Source: Halolamina pelagica
GTDB lineage: Archaea; Halobacteriota; Halobacteria; Halobacteriales; Haloferacaceae
Assembly (NCBI RefSeq): GCF_001307315.1
Contig: NZ_LGUC01000001.1
Span: 558,001 to 622,000 of the forward strand
Reading direction: 5' to 3'
Length of the DNA stretch: 64,000 nt
Translations under genes and position numbers: made by a program
Shown here: positions 25,945 to 34,766 of the stretch, piece by piece
Numbering within the stretch: the first letter of the stretch is position 1
Layout: each line of letters opens with the position of its first letter
The notes under the pieces: model-generated
Told to the model about the DNA's origin: nothing
The model's database searches: none
The model's input: only the letters and a program-made list of their open reading frames with translations

Positions 25945-26398
25945 TCAGAGCGGCGGTCGCTCCCAGCAGTCCGGACACCGGAACCCCGCGGGTTCGTCGC
26001 GGCCGTCGCGGGTGACGACCCGCCGTACCGACGCCTCGGCCCCACAGTCGCCACAGGTCACGCTACCGGGTCGGTCGTACCCCGCGGGCACCCACTCGGG
26101 CGGGTCCCGGGCCGCCTCCGGCGAGAGCAGCCACCGCGGCACGGCGGGTCTGTCGGTCAGCATCGCTTCGGCCATCGCCGCCACGCCCCTCGGGTCACCA
26201 CGACCGACCCGCTGCGGGAGCCCGTGTAGCTGAGCACGTAGCGGTCCCCGAGAGCGCGGCGACGCGGACGCGATCCACGCCGTCGCGGAACACGCCCCCC
26301 TCGGACTGGTTGTAGCCGAGTTCGGCGACGGGCTCGCCGGCACATGGCCGTGGCTCGTCGGACTCCTCGAGCAGTTCCGCTTCGGGGATGCCGAACAC
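25945..26398 (-). CDS. hypothetical protein with C-terminal zinc ribbon (two one-base frameshifts)
   Basis: Restored length is 151 residues from GTG 26398, the only start after an in-frame stop. The N-terminal part reads MFGIPEAELLEESDEPRP and GYNQSEGGVFRDGVDRVRV. Two breaks, each one C short on this strand (26246-26249 and 26186-26189), must be repaired to continue ALSGDRYVLSYTGSRSGSV and VAAMAEAMLTDRPAVPRWLL. It ends with a zinc ribbon, TCGDCGAEASVRR and FRCPDCWERPPL. No family was recognised. It was originally the gene following ffh and is now separated from it by element 2. Confidence 0.6.
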
Positions 26399-26462
26399 GG
26401 ACGAGCGTCGTCGGCCCGCAGAATCAAACTACCGGCGGCACCGCCGAACCCGGCCGTGGCGA

Positions 26463-26540
26463 CTACCCGAACGGCCCCATGCCGCCGAGGCCGCCACCGC
26501 CGCCGTCGCCGCCCTGCATCTTCTTCATCATCCGCTGCAT
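26463..26540 (-). pseudogene. displaced original 3' end of ffh
   Basis: Reads MQRMMKKMQGGDGGGGG, then LGGMGPFG and stop, in the frame and composition of haloarchaeal SRP54 tails. The living ffh gene 5 kb away ends [18 protein letters not shown] then MGGLGPFG. Both share the 15-bp core at the MQRMM codons. The high GC matches the host, so this is the tail that ffh had before element 2 inserted. Confidence 0.85.
26526..26540. repeat. attL-type core of element 2
   Basis: CATCATCCGCTGCAT, identical to 31551-31565. It encodes MQRMM of ffh on the minus strand. Confidence 0.8.
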
Positions 26541-26602
26541 CCTAACTGAATCGGTAGACGTTCGTAAAGACAAAGTGGGTGGGCTGATTAGTGGGGGATA
26601 CG

Positions 26603-27118
26603 ATGGGACGGACCCAACTCAATATCCGCATGGATGCGGAGGAAAAGGAGGAATGGGACGAATACCGTGAGCAAGCGCGTTGGGCCGACAGCCTCACCGA
26701 TTTCGTAAAAACAGCAGTCCGTGAGAAGATTGAGCGGATGGATTCCGAAGGGGGCGACTTCGAGGTTCCTGAGGTAGACGCCAGTGGTGGCGGTGTCGCT
26801 AACAGTGGTGAGGTCTTGGAGCGGATTCAGGACCTTCGCAACGATATGCAAGACCTTGAGTCAGAGGTGAGTGGTGCTGTAGACGCCGTGCATGCCCAAC
26901 AGGGTGTTGACCCTGATTTGGCACCAGAGCTGTATCAGGCCCTTCCTGTGGGTGAGGAAGACGCCATGACGGCGGAAGACCTTGCACACAAGACGGGCCA
27001 CAAAGAGGCCGCTGTTCGGTTCGCCCTCGAAAACCTACGCCGTAGTGATGGGTTGGGGGTAACGAACGTGGTAGAGGTAGAAGACCAGCGAGGTAACGTC
27101 ACTACCTCCGTGGGGTAG
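26603..27118 (+). CDS. ribbon-helix-helix protein upstream of the integrase
   Basis: 171 residues from ATG 26603. An in-frame GTG at 26591 is possible. The N-terminus looks like a ribbon-helix-helix (TQLNIRMDAEEKEEWDEY, ADSLTDFVKTAVREKIERM). A short coiled coil follows (VLERIQDLRNDMQDLESEV), and the C-terminal 60 residues resemble a winged helix (MTAEDLAHKTGHKEAAVRFA, LENLRRSDGLGVTNVVEV). It precedes the integrase by 90 nt on the same strand. SNJ2-type integrases are known to be encoded with small accessory proteins, so it may regulate or assist integration. Confidence 0.7.
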   Translation: MGRTQLNIRMDAEEKEEWDEYREQARWADSLTDFVKTAVREKIERMDSEGGDFEVPEVDASGGGVANSGEVLERIQDLRNDMQDLESEVSGAVDAVHAQQGVDPDLAPELYQALPVGEEDAMTAEDLAHKTGHKEAAVRFALENLRRSDGLGVTNVVEVEDQRGNVTTSVG

Positions 27119-27207
27119 AGTCTTACCCCACAGGAGAAGTGAAAGGCGGTGCTGCTGCTCACGTCGTCGGTGAGCCACGGTGGTTCAAATCTGAGGAGGC
27201 CTAATTC

Positions 27208-28221
27208 ATGTCTAAGACCACCGACCGCGAAGCCGAGTTCATTCAAGAGTACGTCGAGAGTCGGGCGTATGACGACAAATATGGTGGTCCTGAAACTCTC
27301 CGTGAGAACGCCAAGAAGTACGGAGCCAGCCTGTTCGGGACGAATGTAAGTCGCATGGGGTGGTTTGACTGGCTGGATGAACGGAAGGACAAATCGCCAG
27401 AGGAAGCCACTACGAAAGACGTTCGGGGATTCCTCTTGTACCTCCAAGAGGAAGGTCTATCCAGTCCGTCACAGACACAGGCTCGCTCAGGTATCAGCCT
27501 CTACTACCAGTTGATGGATATAGACTGTGAGAATCCTGTTGAAGGGCTTGACGGCTCTTGGCGGGCTACCACGAACAAAGAGAAGGCGACGGGAGACAAG
27601 CGCAACCACCCTTCGCGTGAGGATATTCAGGCTATGGTTGAGAACGCTCCAGAGCCAACCCTTCGCTCTACTCTCATAATCAGACTGTTGTATCAAACGG
27701 GTTGTCGACGTATGGAACTCGCAACCATGCGGAAGGACAAGGTGGACCTTGAGAACCAAGAAATCCGTGTTGAAGCCGATAAAACCGATGACTGGAGGAC
27801 TGTTACATTCCGTGAATCCCTCCGTCAACCTCTCAATATCTGGATTAACGGTCCCCGAGAGGATGAACCAAGTTACGACGAACACAACCCCTACCTGTTC
27901 CCTTCCCCCACCACACGGGGAAAGAATGACCATATCAGTGGGCAAATGGTGCGCCAGACGGTGCATGAAGCCGCTCAGAACGCGGGAGTTCAGGATACCT
28001 ACGGTGACGGTGATGTGAACGGGCAAAACCAGTGGAAAGTAACTCCCCACGCGCTACGGCATGCCTTCGCCGTTCATTCTGCGGAGAACAGTGTCCCCGC
28101 CCCACATCTCAAGAAGATTATGGGACACACTAAGTTGGACATCACGCAGATATACGCCGACATCGCAGAAGATGACGCTGCAGAAATGATGAAAAAGCGG
28201 GGACCGTCCCTCGGGGACTGA
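27208..28221 (+). CDS. tyrosine recombinase/integrase of element 2
   Basis: 337 residues, intact, with the full catalytic set: Arg167 (YQTGCRRMELA), Lys192 (EADKTDDWRT), His281/Arg284 (TPHALRHAFAVHS), His307 (IMGHTKLD) and Tyr316 (TQIYADIAE). The N-terminal SAM-like domain spans about 30-110. It resembles the integrase of pleolipovirus SNJ2 and related haloarchaeal integrases from memory. Unlike that group's known tRNA targets, the flanking repeats show that this copy used ffh. A GAGG ribosome-binding site precedes the ATG. Confidence 0.93.
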   Translation: MSKTTDREAEFIQEYVESRAYDDKYGGPETLRENAKKYGASLFGTNVSRMGWFDWLDERKDKSPEEATTKDVRGFLLYLQEEGLSSPSQTQARSGISLYYQLMDIDCENPVEGLDGSWRATTNKEKATGDKRNHPSREDIQAMVENAPEPTLRSTLIIRLLYQTGCRRMELATMRKDKVDLENQEIRVEADKTDDWRTVTFRESLRQPLNIWINGPREDEPSYDEHNPYLFPSPTTRGKNDHISGQMVRQTVHEAAQNAGVQDTYGDGDVNGQNQWKVTPHALRHAFAVHSAENSVPAPHLKKIMGHTKLDITQIYADIAEDDAAEMMKKRGPSLGD

Positions 28222-29255
28222 ACCGCTCACGCCGTACTCAGACGCTATTTTGCCGTTCGTAGCCGATTCAACTATCCGAGCAGCAACTATTCGACAGAAT
28301 CGCTCAGACTAAAACCCCGAGGAACAGGTATCGCCCCGCCCTGAGGGTAGGGGTAGCGCGGAGTAGACACGGCTCCCGCTCTACCGCTCAGTTTCAGCAG
28401 TCTCAAGCCGTCTCTGTCGGGTGGGGGTAAAACGCTTCTACGGCCTGCCTGTGGGCGGTAGAGACGCCGACGGCCCAATATTGGGGTAATCGGAGGTAGT
28501 TGAGAGCCGTGACTGAAACATGAGCATCGGTAATACTGTGGCCGCTCAGACGAACCTATGAGAGGCTCAAGCGCGTTCGGTGTGACGCCGATGGTTGGCT
28601 GTGGCGTCGCTTCGAGCGGCGTGGGCGGGCGCACACGCGTGTGCGATTGCGCTCGCGCCCGCTTCCCGACCCGCGGGAGCTACGTTCGTGGAGCGGCCCC
28701 ACGTTCATAGCACATCTGGAGCCAAGAACGTGGAGTAGTATTACTATGCTGTATATAGCTGCGCGCGTAGACCACAGAATGGGCGTGTCTCGGCCCGTAC
28801 CGCCCGCTATCAGACGCCTTAGCCGATTCCATCTTTTCGGAATAACTAATTTGCTTACATATCCGTTGTGGGCGGGCCATGTGGGTGGTACTCACGACAC
28901 CCACAATTGGTGGCTCCTATCCGCGCATGGGGGCGCTAACCCCGATTTTGGCCTTCTCGGGGCCTATTCGAGATTCTATACAGATTTGTGTATATCTTTG
29001 GCTATCTTTCAGGTATTCTATACGCGTACGCGCACAAGACAAGGCCGTTCCAGTGTATTAGTCGGGTATCCCGCGGTAAATCCGTCTGCCGATACCCACT
29101 TACCCCCATCTCGGCCCCATCTCTCGGGTTACGTAGGTGGCGGCCGAATAACCCGAATCGGTGGTGTGGGCCGTCTGTCTGTTGCTCACGCCGATAGGGG
29201 CGGCGTCCAACGCTCGTAGTACACACTTGTCAGTACGGTTAACGTGAGAGGAAAG
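28222..29255. other. 1-kb gene-free, hairpin-rich region of element 2
   Basis: No credible frame; the long open frame 28641-29219 has unnatural composition. It contains GCGGGCGC/GCGCCCGC (28625-28632, 28655-28662) around the palindrome GCACACGCGTGTGC; CCACGTTC/GAACGTGG (28699-28706, 28726-28733); TCGGGTTA/TAACCCGA (29124-29131, 29149-29156); a direct repeat ATTCTATAC (28973-28981, 29015-29023); and AT-rich patches at 28738-28760 and 28835-28862. The mixture of palindromes and AT-rich DNA fits a replication origin. Confidence 0.5.
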
Positions 29256-29447
29256 ATGTCTGAGGAACCTGAGCCGCGAGAACGCTACCTGCGTATGAAC
29301 TCAAAGGACCGTGAGGCTATCAAGAAAGTGAAAGATGAACACTTCGACGGAGAAGTCCCGCTTGGGTACGCCGCGAGGTACGCTTGCGAGCAGTTGGTAG
29401 AGGACACTGAGGACACTGACGCCGATAGTGGAGGTGTTCGGCTATGA
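29256..29447 (+). CDS. small unknown protein, first of three-gene operon
   Basis: 63 residues from ATG 29256, preceded by a good ribosome-binding site (GAGAGGAA). In-frame GTG 29244 is less likely. Sequence: SEEPEPRERYLRMNSKDREA then HFDGEVPLGYAARYACEQL, all acidic and helical, with a possible RHH-like or small helical domain. Overlaps the next start by four bases. No family was recognised. Confidence 0.6.
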   Translation: MSEEPEPRERYLRMNSKDREAIKKVKDEHFDGEVPLGYAARYACEQLVEDTEDTDADSGGVRL

Positions 29448-29713
29448 GTGAGTTGACAGTTGTGGATACTCGGGTGGAGCCACTGAGCCGCGTGGAGTTC
29501 AACCCCGACGGCCGTGTAGAGTACGCCGATGGGCGGCTCACTGCCGTGTATCCCAAGAACGCGGATACAGTGGAGTACGTCGTTGGCGTGTTCAACTACC
29601 GCGAGAGTTCAACTGTCGAACTCCCCGACAATAGCGTAGTTCTCAGTGTCGGTGAGGGGACGGTAGTGGCGGCCGTACCCGCCGACGCCTACGGTGTGGA
29701 GGGTGAGGCATGA
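29444..29713 (+). CDS. small unknown beta-rich protein, second of three-gene operon
   Basis: 89 residues. Predominantly beta-strand by pattern (GRVEYADGRLTAVYP, TVEYVVGVFNYRESSTVELP, DNSVVLSVGEGTVVAAVP). No Cys, no signal peptide, no membrane segment. Overlaps both neighbours by four bases (ATGA), so it is made together with them. No family was recognised. Confidence 0.6.
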   Translation: MSELTVVDTRVEPLSRVEFNPDGRVEYADGRLTAVYPKNADTVEYVVGVFNYRESSTVELPDNSVVLSVGEGTVVAAVPADAYGVEGEA

Positions 29714-30422
29714 CGGTGGACCTACACCCTGACACGGTGGAGGAAGCGCGGGACCGTGATGGGTCGGCCGCCGAGGACCGTCCCGAGGCTATCAGTGAGG
29801 CTCTTGAGGGAGCGGAACTCGGGTACGGCGATGGGGAGCCACTGGTTGGGGACACCTACGACGGCTACCCCAACCGTGAGGAACTCTCGAATCCGTCGCA
29901 AGGGGGTTCCTCCGCGACCTTCTCGCCCACCCGCAAGTTGACGGGCTGGATACGGCCGTGAAGGAACTCACTGGGGCGCGAGATACAGCAACCCTCCGTA
30001 AGTGGCTCACCACCCTCGAAGCGGCCGCCGACGCCCACGGGCTGGATGTGGACACCCTCACGGCCAAGGGTGAGGACGAGCGGGAGCAAGGGGGTGGGGA
30101 CACTCTCACGTCCCTTCTGGGCTACGAGCCGCCCACGGACATGGTACGCCGTGACAGCCCCATCCTTCTGGCGGAACTCTACACCCTCGGGCTGAGTGTG
30201 ACGGAGGTAGCCGATACGCTCACCGAAAGGGTGGAGGGTGACGTTCGGCCCGCTCATGTCCGTGACACCCTCAAGGACATGGGGTTACTGGAGGGTCGTA
30301 CCCGTGAGGAACAGCAGGAAGCGTTCGAGGAGAAGGGTGGGCGGATTGGTGGGACCACTGTGGACCATTCCGACTCTACAGATACGTCGCCCGACCTTAC
30401 GGTTAGCGCGAGCGACTTCTAA
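29710..30422 (+). CDS. unknown protein with helix-turn-helix-like C-terminus (one-base frameshift), third of operon
   Basis: Restored length is 237 residues. The first 66 are acidic (MTVDLHPDTVEEARDRDGSA). A missing G in 29902-29906 breaks the frame; restored, it reads NPSQGGFLRDLLAHPQVDGL and continues VKELTGARDTATLRKWLTTL. The C-terminal part LSVTEVADTLTERVEGDVRP, AHVRDTLKDMGLLEG looks like a winged helix. It could be a DNA-binding maintenance or replication protein of the element. This is inferred from position and the HTH pattern only. Confidence 0.6.
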
Positions 30423-30920
30423 GCGGCGTCTCACAACCCTCTGCGGCTCTTTTTACGTTATCTAATCAAGGGTAGCCACAGCTGTAGCGGCCTACCCCCG
30501 TGTAGCGATTGACACACCCAAGGCTGGCGGGTGTTGAAGTATGCCAAGGGGTTGGCAAAAAAAGCGGGAGATGTACGGCGGGATTTCTACACGTCGGCTC
30601 CCGTGGGCCGCGCCGACGTATTAGCGCCCGTCGGTGGCTGAGTGAAACAACGAAGGATTCGACAATCCCAGTCCTTTCTGTTGACGCACTGGCGATATGG
30701 CACCAGTGGCAACCGTGGTCATCAAGTCGGGGCAACTGGCCCCGACTCTCCCGTGTTAACCGTACTGACAAGTGTCGTAGGACAGTTGTGGGACGGCTCA
30801 GACGCTTGGTTCGTCTGCGTTGTGGAGGGAGGGCGCAGCCCCGACCGCTCCCGACACGCGGGGCGAAAGACAGTTCTTTGCGACCCAAGTTGTTTTACCT
30901 AAAAATTCGTTACTTGAGGT
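30423..30920. other. 498-nt gene-free stretch of element 2
   Basis: A CTTTTT run at about 30448 probably ends the operon. Small inverted repeats are visible: ACACCC/GGGTGT (about 30512-30538) and TGCCAA/TTGGCA (about 30542-30558). An open frame at 30509-30952 is not protein-like. Nothing else was recognised. Confidence 0.5.
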
Positions 30921-31394
30921 ATGCTTGGCGCAATAGCTGGAGGTCTTGTTAGTGGTTTTCTCGGGGGCGCTGTTGCCGTGGAATACCGCACTCGTCGGGA
31001 CAAATGTTCTGAGTTAAATAATTGGTACGGTGAAGTGATACGGTATTCGACCCAAATTGAGAACGCAATTCCTGAGGATTGGTTAGAGTATCTTGAAGGG
31101 GATATGGAAGATTTCGACAACGCAGATGTCAGGAATGACAGGAAAGAGCAAATGGACTCGGAGTTAGGTGAATTAGCTCGAAAGCTTCGCGCCCACCTTG
31201 ATAATGCTCCAGCGGATGTTCCATCAGAAATAGTCAAAAAGATGGATGAGTCTGCGCGGAAGTGCGAGATGGCGTCTGAAAATCGAGGCCAAGTAAAATT
31301 GGGAACAGTTCATGACGCGTATATTTCTCTCACCAGTGCCAAAGAAAAGTCAGAAGATGAACAAGACAATATCGGTTGGATATTCATTTCGTGA
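30921..31394 (+). CDS. small membrane-anchored unknown protein
   Basis: 157 residues, AT-rich codons. It begins with one Gly/Ala-rich membrane helix (MLGAIAGGLVSGFLGGAVAV), followed by a cytoplasmic helical domain (YRTRRDKCSELNNWYGEVIR, LGELARKLRAHLDNAP, KKMDESARKCEMASENRGQV). A GAGG ribosome-binding site lies close to the ATG. Similar small anchored helical proteins occur in haloarchaeal accessory regions, but no family was recognised. It is the cargo gene closest to the ffh junction. Confidence 0.6.
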   Translation: MLGAIAGGLVSGFLGGAVAVEYRTRRDKCSELNNWYGEVIRYSTQIENAIPEDWLEYLEGDMEDFDNADVRNDRKEQMDSELGELARKLRAHLDNAPADVPSEIVKKMDESARKCEMASENRGQVKLGTVHDAYISLTSAKEKSEDEQDNIGWIFIS

Positions 31395-31484
31395 CTCAGG
31401 CCCCACGCATGGGGCGCGTAAATCCACCCCCTACCACGGAGAGTAGGGAACCTACTTCGGCGCCAAAGACGACGGGGGAGCCGA

Positions 31485-32876
31485 CTACCCGAACGGACCA
31501 AGACCGCCCATACCACCCTCTCCGTCTTTACGCCCGTCTTGCATTTTGCGCATCATCCGCTGCATGTCGCCGTCGCCCATCCCCTGGAACTGGTTGAGGG
31601 TCTGGTCCATCATCTTGTGCTGTTGGAGCAGCTCCTGGACCGTCTCCTCGTCGGTGCCGGAGCCGCGGGCGATGCGCTGGACCTGCTTGGCGCCGATGGA
31701 GCGGGGGTTCTCCAGTTCCTCGTCGGTCATCGAGTCCATGATGACCTCGAAGTTGCGCATCCGGTCTTGGGTCACGTCCATCGCGTCGTCGGGGAGCTGG
31801 TCCATCATCCCGCCGCCCATCCCGGGGATCATGTCCATCACCTGGTCGAGCGGCCCCATCTTGTTCATCGCGTCCATCTGGCGCTGCATATCTTTCAGGG
31901 TGAAGTTCCCCTGCAGCATGTCCTCGGGCTCCCAGTCGTCGTCCTCCTCCCCGGTCTCGGCCATCGCGCGCTCGACGCGCTCGGAGAGCTGCTTGAGGTC
32001 GCCCATCCCGAGCAGCCGGGAGATGAACCCGTCCGGCTCGAAGCGCTCGATGTCCTGGACCGTCTCGCCGGTGCCGAGGAACGCGATCGAGGAGTCGGTC
32101 TCGTTGACCGCCGTCAGCGCGCCCCCACCTTTGGCGGTCCCGTCGAGCTTGGTGATCGTCACGCCGTCGATGCCGATCGCGTCGTCGAACTCCCGGGCCT
32201 GCTCCTTGGCGCCCTGTCCGATCGCGGCGTCGAGGACGAGCAGGTTCCGGTCGGGGTTCACCTCGCGCTCGATCTCCTCGATCTCGTCGATGAGCTCGGT
32301 CTCCAGCGCGTGTCGACCCGCGGTGTCGACGATGTGGACGTCGGCGTCCTCGGTCGCTTCGAGGCCGTCGCGGGCGATCTTGACGGGGTCCTCGGCGTCG
32401 GGGTCGCCGTAGAACTGCACCTCGGCGTTCCCGGCCATCTGCTTGGCCTGCTGGTAGGAGCCCGGCCGGAACGTGTCGGTCTGGATGACCGCGGGGCGCA
32501 GCCCCTTCTTCGAGAACCACCAGGCGATCTTGGCGGCGGTCGTCGTCTTCCCCGAGCCCTGAAGCCCGGCGAGCATGATCGTCTGGGGCTCGAGCGGGAT
32601 CTCCGTCGAGTCGCCGACGACCTCGACCATCTCCTCGTAGACGATCTTGAGGATGTGGTCCCGCGCGGAGGTGCCGCCCGGCGGCTCCTCGTTCAGCGCG
32701 CGCTCCTCGATGTTCGAGGAGAGATCCATCACCAGGTCGACTTCCACGTCGGCCTGCAGCAGCGAGCGCTGAATCTCCTTGACGATCTCCTGGACGTCGT
32801 CCTCGTCCAGGCGGGACTTCCCGCGGAGCTTGTCCATCGTGCCCCGCAGAGAGCTCCCGAGGTTGTCGAGTACCAT
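31485..32876 (-). CDS. ffh: signal recognition particle GTPase SRP54, C-terminus rebuilt by element 2
   Basis: 463 residues. N domain, then the GTPase with G1 GLQGSGKT (104-111), [22 protein letters not shown] and [11 protein letters not shown], then the Met-rich M domain ([33 protein letters not shown]) that binds SRP RNA and signal sequences. The last about 25 codons lie beyond the 15-bp core (31551-31565): they came with element 2 and read [21 protein letters not shown] instead of the host tail at 26463. The tail is a flexible Gly/Met segment, so function is probably kept. ftsY, the partner receptor, is 1.9 kb upstream on the same strand. Confidence 0.96.
   Translation of the reverse strand: MVLDNLGSSLRGTMDKLRGKSRLDEDDVQEIVKEIQRSLLQADVEVDLVMDLSSNIEERALNEEPPGGTSARDHILKIVYEEMVEVVGDSTEIPLEPQTIMLAGLQGSGKTTTAAKIAWWFSKKGLRPAVIQTDTFRPGSYQQAKQMAGNAEVQFYGDPDAEDPVKIARDGLEATEDADVHIVDTAGRHALETELIDEIEEIEREVNPDRNLLVLDAAIGQGAKEQAREFDDAIGIDGVTITKLDGTAKGGGALTAVNETDSSIAFLGTGETVQDIERFEPDGFISRLLGMGDLKQLSERVERAMAETGEEDDDWEPEDMLQGNFTLKDMQRQMDAMNKMGPLDQVMDMIPGMGGGMMDQLPDDAMDVTQDRMRNFEVIMDSMTDEELENPRSIGAKQVQRIARGSGTDEETVQELLQQHKMMDQTLNQFQGMGDGDMQRMMRKMQDGRKDGEGGMGGLGPFG
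31551..31565. repeat. attR-type core of element 2 inside ffh
   Basis: CATCATCCGCTGCAT, identical to 26526-26540. A further 15-bp identity covers the two ffh stop regions (31482-31496 and 26460-26474), showing that the element carries a homologous but diverged gene end. Confidence 0.8.
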
Positions 32877-33000
32877 CTTACGTCTCTCTTGACGGCCGAT
32901 CCATAAACGCTTGTCCGTCCCAACGCAGGCGACAGCGCCGCGACTCGGAGGGAACCGAGGCTGAAGCTGGCCGTTCTGGCTCCCGTCTTTCGCTCGGCGA

Positions 33001-33522
33001 TCAGGCGTTCGACAGCGTCCACACGTCGGCTTCGTCCCCGGTCCGCGTGTCCCGTTCGGCGACGCCCTCGATCAGCTCCCGCGCGAACGTCGCGGCCTCC
33101 TCCAGCCCCTCCGGAACCCCGGCTTCCAGTCGGCCGAACGCCAGCTCCGCCCCCGTGCCGAGCGCGACCGGCGAGTCGTCGATGACGCTACCGTCGGCGT
33201 ACACCGCACGGGCTCGTGCGTGGCCGTCGTCGTCGCGGGCGAGTACGGCGGCGTCGGTGCCGACTGCGCCGGCCACCTCGCTGGCCAGTTGGGTGAATGG
33301 CTCGATTCCCGGGTTCCCGCCGTGGTCGGCTTCGTACTCCCGGCGCTTCCCGTCGAGTTCGCGCCGGAACTCGCCGGGGTCGTCGACGGCTGCGCCGCCG
33401 CAGTCACCGAACGCGGCGAGCCGGTCGGCGCGCTTGCTGCTGACGGTGTCGTTGCTGACGACGAGTCGGTCGGCGGCGAGGGTGGCGCCGCCCTCGGTCT
33501 CGAACGCGACGACGGTGGGCAT
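33001..33522 (-). CDS. proteasome-subunit-like Ntn-hydrolase family protein
   Basis: 173 residues from ATG 33522. The start [20 protein letters not shown] resembles the first strands of 20S proteasome beta subunits, with a Thr at position 3, an Asp about 16 residues later (LAADR) and Lys in [10 protein letters not shown], the spacing of the catalytic Thr1/Asp17/Lys33 set. Further family-like pieces are [18 protein letters not shown] and [16 protein letters not shown]. It is too divergent to be the housekeeping beta subunit, and has no alpha-subunit partner here. It may be an orphan Ntn-hydrolase of unknown substrate. Confidence 0.65.
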   Translation of the reverse strand: MPTVVAFETEGGATLAADRLVVSNDTVSSKRADRLAAFGDCGGAAVDDPGEFRRELDGKRREYEADHGGNPGIEPFTQLASEVAGAVGTDAAVLARDDDGHARARAVYADGSVIDDSPVALGTGAELAFGRLEAGVPEGLEEAATFARELIEGVAERDTRTGDEADVWTLSNA

Positions 33523-33602
33523 GGGGCCGTGTTTGGGCCCCGGCGTGAAAACCCCCGTCCCGCGTCGGAGCCACCAAGTGTCCCCGTCGCCAACCACGGC
33601 CA

Positions 33603-34757
33603 ATGCCCTCCCGACGCGACCTGCTCGCGACCATCGGCGCCGGCGCGGCGCTGGGGCTGGCGGGCTGTGCCAGCCGCGACTGTACGCCCGCCGCGCCCGT
33701 CGGCACCGACTGGCCCCAACCGGGTGGGGATCCGGGGAACACCGCTGCCCTCCCCGACGGCTCGGTCCCCGCACGCGTCGGCGACCGCTGGCGCACACCG
33801 ATCGTTCCCGACACCGACCTCCTCGCCTTCGCGGGTGCGGTCGTCGACGGCGACCGCATCGTCGGGCTCAGTCGGATCCCCGAAACCGGGCTCTACACCG
33901 AGTACGTACTCCGCGACGGGAGTACGGCAACCCGCGCCACGGTCCCGGAGCGGATCGCCGCACCGCCGGTTTCGGGCAGCGGCTTCGACGCCGTCACCGC
34001 CGCGACAGCCGACGGCTCGGAGCTGCGGCTGTTCGCCGACGGCACCGAATCCGGGCGCTACGCGTTCGGCTCGGCCCCGGCCACCCCACGAGCCGCCGGG
34101 TCGACGTTGTTCGGCGGCGACGCCGACGCCGCGTTCGCCTACGAGGTGACGGACGACCGGGAGCGATGGCGGCGTGCGTTCGGCGACCCGCAAGAGGGCG
34201 GCGCGGTGTCGTTCTCGCCGGCCGTCGACGACCGACGGGTGTACGTCACCGTCACCAGTTCGAGCGACCGCGGGATCCACGCGCTCGACCGGGCGACCGG
34301 CGAGATCGACTGGGCCGTCCCGGGGCCGCGTGCGACCCGTGCGCCCGTCCGAACCGGCTCGCTGCTGCTCGTTCCCGTCAGACACGAACTGCTGGCGTTC
34401 GACGCCGAAACCGGCGAGCGCCGCTGGTCGACGCCGACGCCGGCCGACCGGCGGACGTTCCGCTCGCCCGCGGGGACCGACGCGGGGCTGGTCGTCGCCG
34501 ACGGCGCGGTGATCCACCAGATCGACCCGGAGACCGGCGACCTCGGCTGGTCGGTCGAGTTCGATGGCGTGGGCCGGCCCGCCGTCGTCGGCGACACCGT
34601 ACTCGCGTCGAACGACGCGGCGACACGCGCGCTCGCACTCGGCGACGGGAGCGAGCGCTGGCGGATCGACGACGTGTCGCTGATCGCGCCGCTCGGAAAC
34701 GGCGTGCTCGTGCGACGCGACGACGAGCTGGTCGCGTGTACTACCTGCGAGAACTGA
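33603..34757 (+). CDS. PQQ-type beta-propeller lipoprotein
   Basis: 384 residues. Tat signal with twin arginines and lipobox: MPSRRDLLATIGAGAALGL then AGCASRD, so the mature protein is lipid-anchored at Cys23 outside the membrane. The rest is repeated propeller blades with PQQ-repeat cores (ALDRATGEIDWAVPG, AFDAETGERRWSTP, QIDPETGDLGWSVEF). Similar to BamB-like or pyrrolo-quinoline-quinone repeat proteins of haloarchaea; such propellers often have a scaffold role rather than an enzymatic one. The divergent proteasome-like gene starts 80 nt away. Confidence 0.82.
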   Translation: MPSRRDLLATIGAGAALGLAGCASRDCTPAAPVGTDWPQPGGDPGNTAALPDGSVPARVGDRWRTPIVPDTDLLAFAGAVVDGDRIVGLSRIPETGLYTEYVLRDGSTATRATVPERIAAPPVSGSGFDAVTAATADGSELRLFADGTESGRYAFGSAPATPRAAGSTLFGGDADAAFAYEVTDDRERWRRAFGDPQEGGAVSFSPAVDDRRVYVTVTSSSDRGIHALDRATGEIDWAVPGPRATRAPVRTGSLLLVPVRHELLAFDAETGERRWSTPTPADRRTFRSPAGTDAGLVVADGAVIHQIDPETGDLGWSVEFDGVGRPAVVGDTVLASNDAATRALALGDGSERWRIDDVSLIAPLGNGVLVRRDDELVACTTCEN

Positions 34758-34766
34758 GGACGGGGG

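Larger units (their letters stand above)
26526..31565. mobile_element. integrative element 2 in the 3' end of ffh, about 5.0 kb
   Basis: Bounded by 15-bp direct repeats 5025 bp apart. Contains a ribbon-helix-helix protein, a tyrosine integrase of SNJ2-like type, a 1-kb hairpin-rich gene-free region, an operon of three small unknown proteins and a small membrane protein. Composition is clearly less GC-rich than the host. The end next to ffh supplies a new, diverged 3' coding end for the gene. No replication protein or virion gene was recognised. Confidence 0.85.

Noticed and set aside
28641..29219. 192-codon open frame in element 2
   Set aside because: Rich in Arg, Trp, Tyr and Pro with no domain pattern, no ribosome-binding site, and it crosses several perfect hairpins. 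Treated as non-coding.
30509..30952. 147-codon open frame before the small membrane protein gene
   Set aside because: Composition is Arg/Ser/Trp-rich and unlike halophilic proteins, and it overlaps the start of the better supported gene at 30921.
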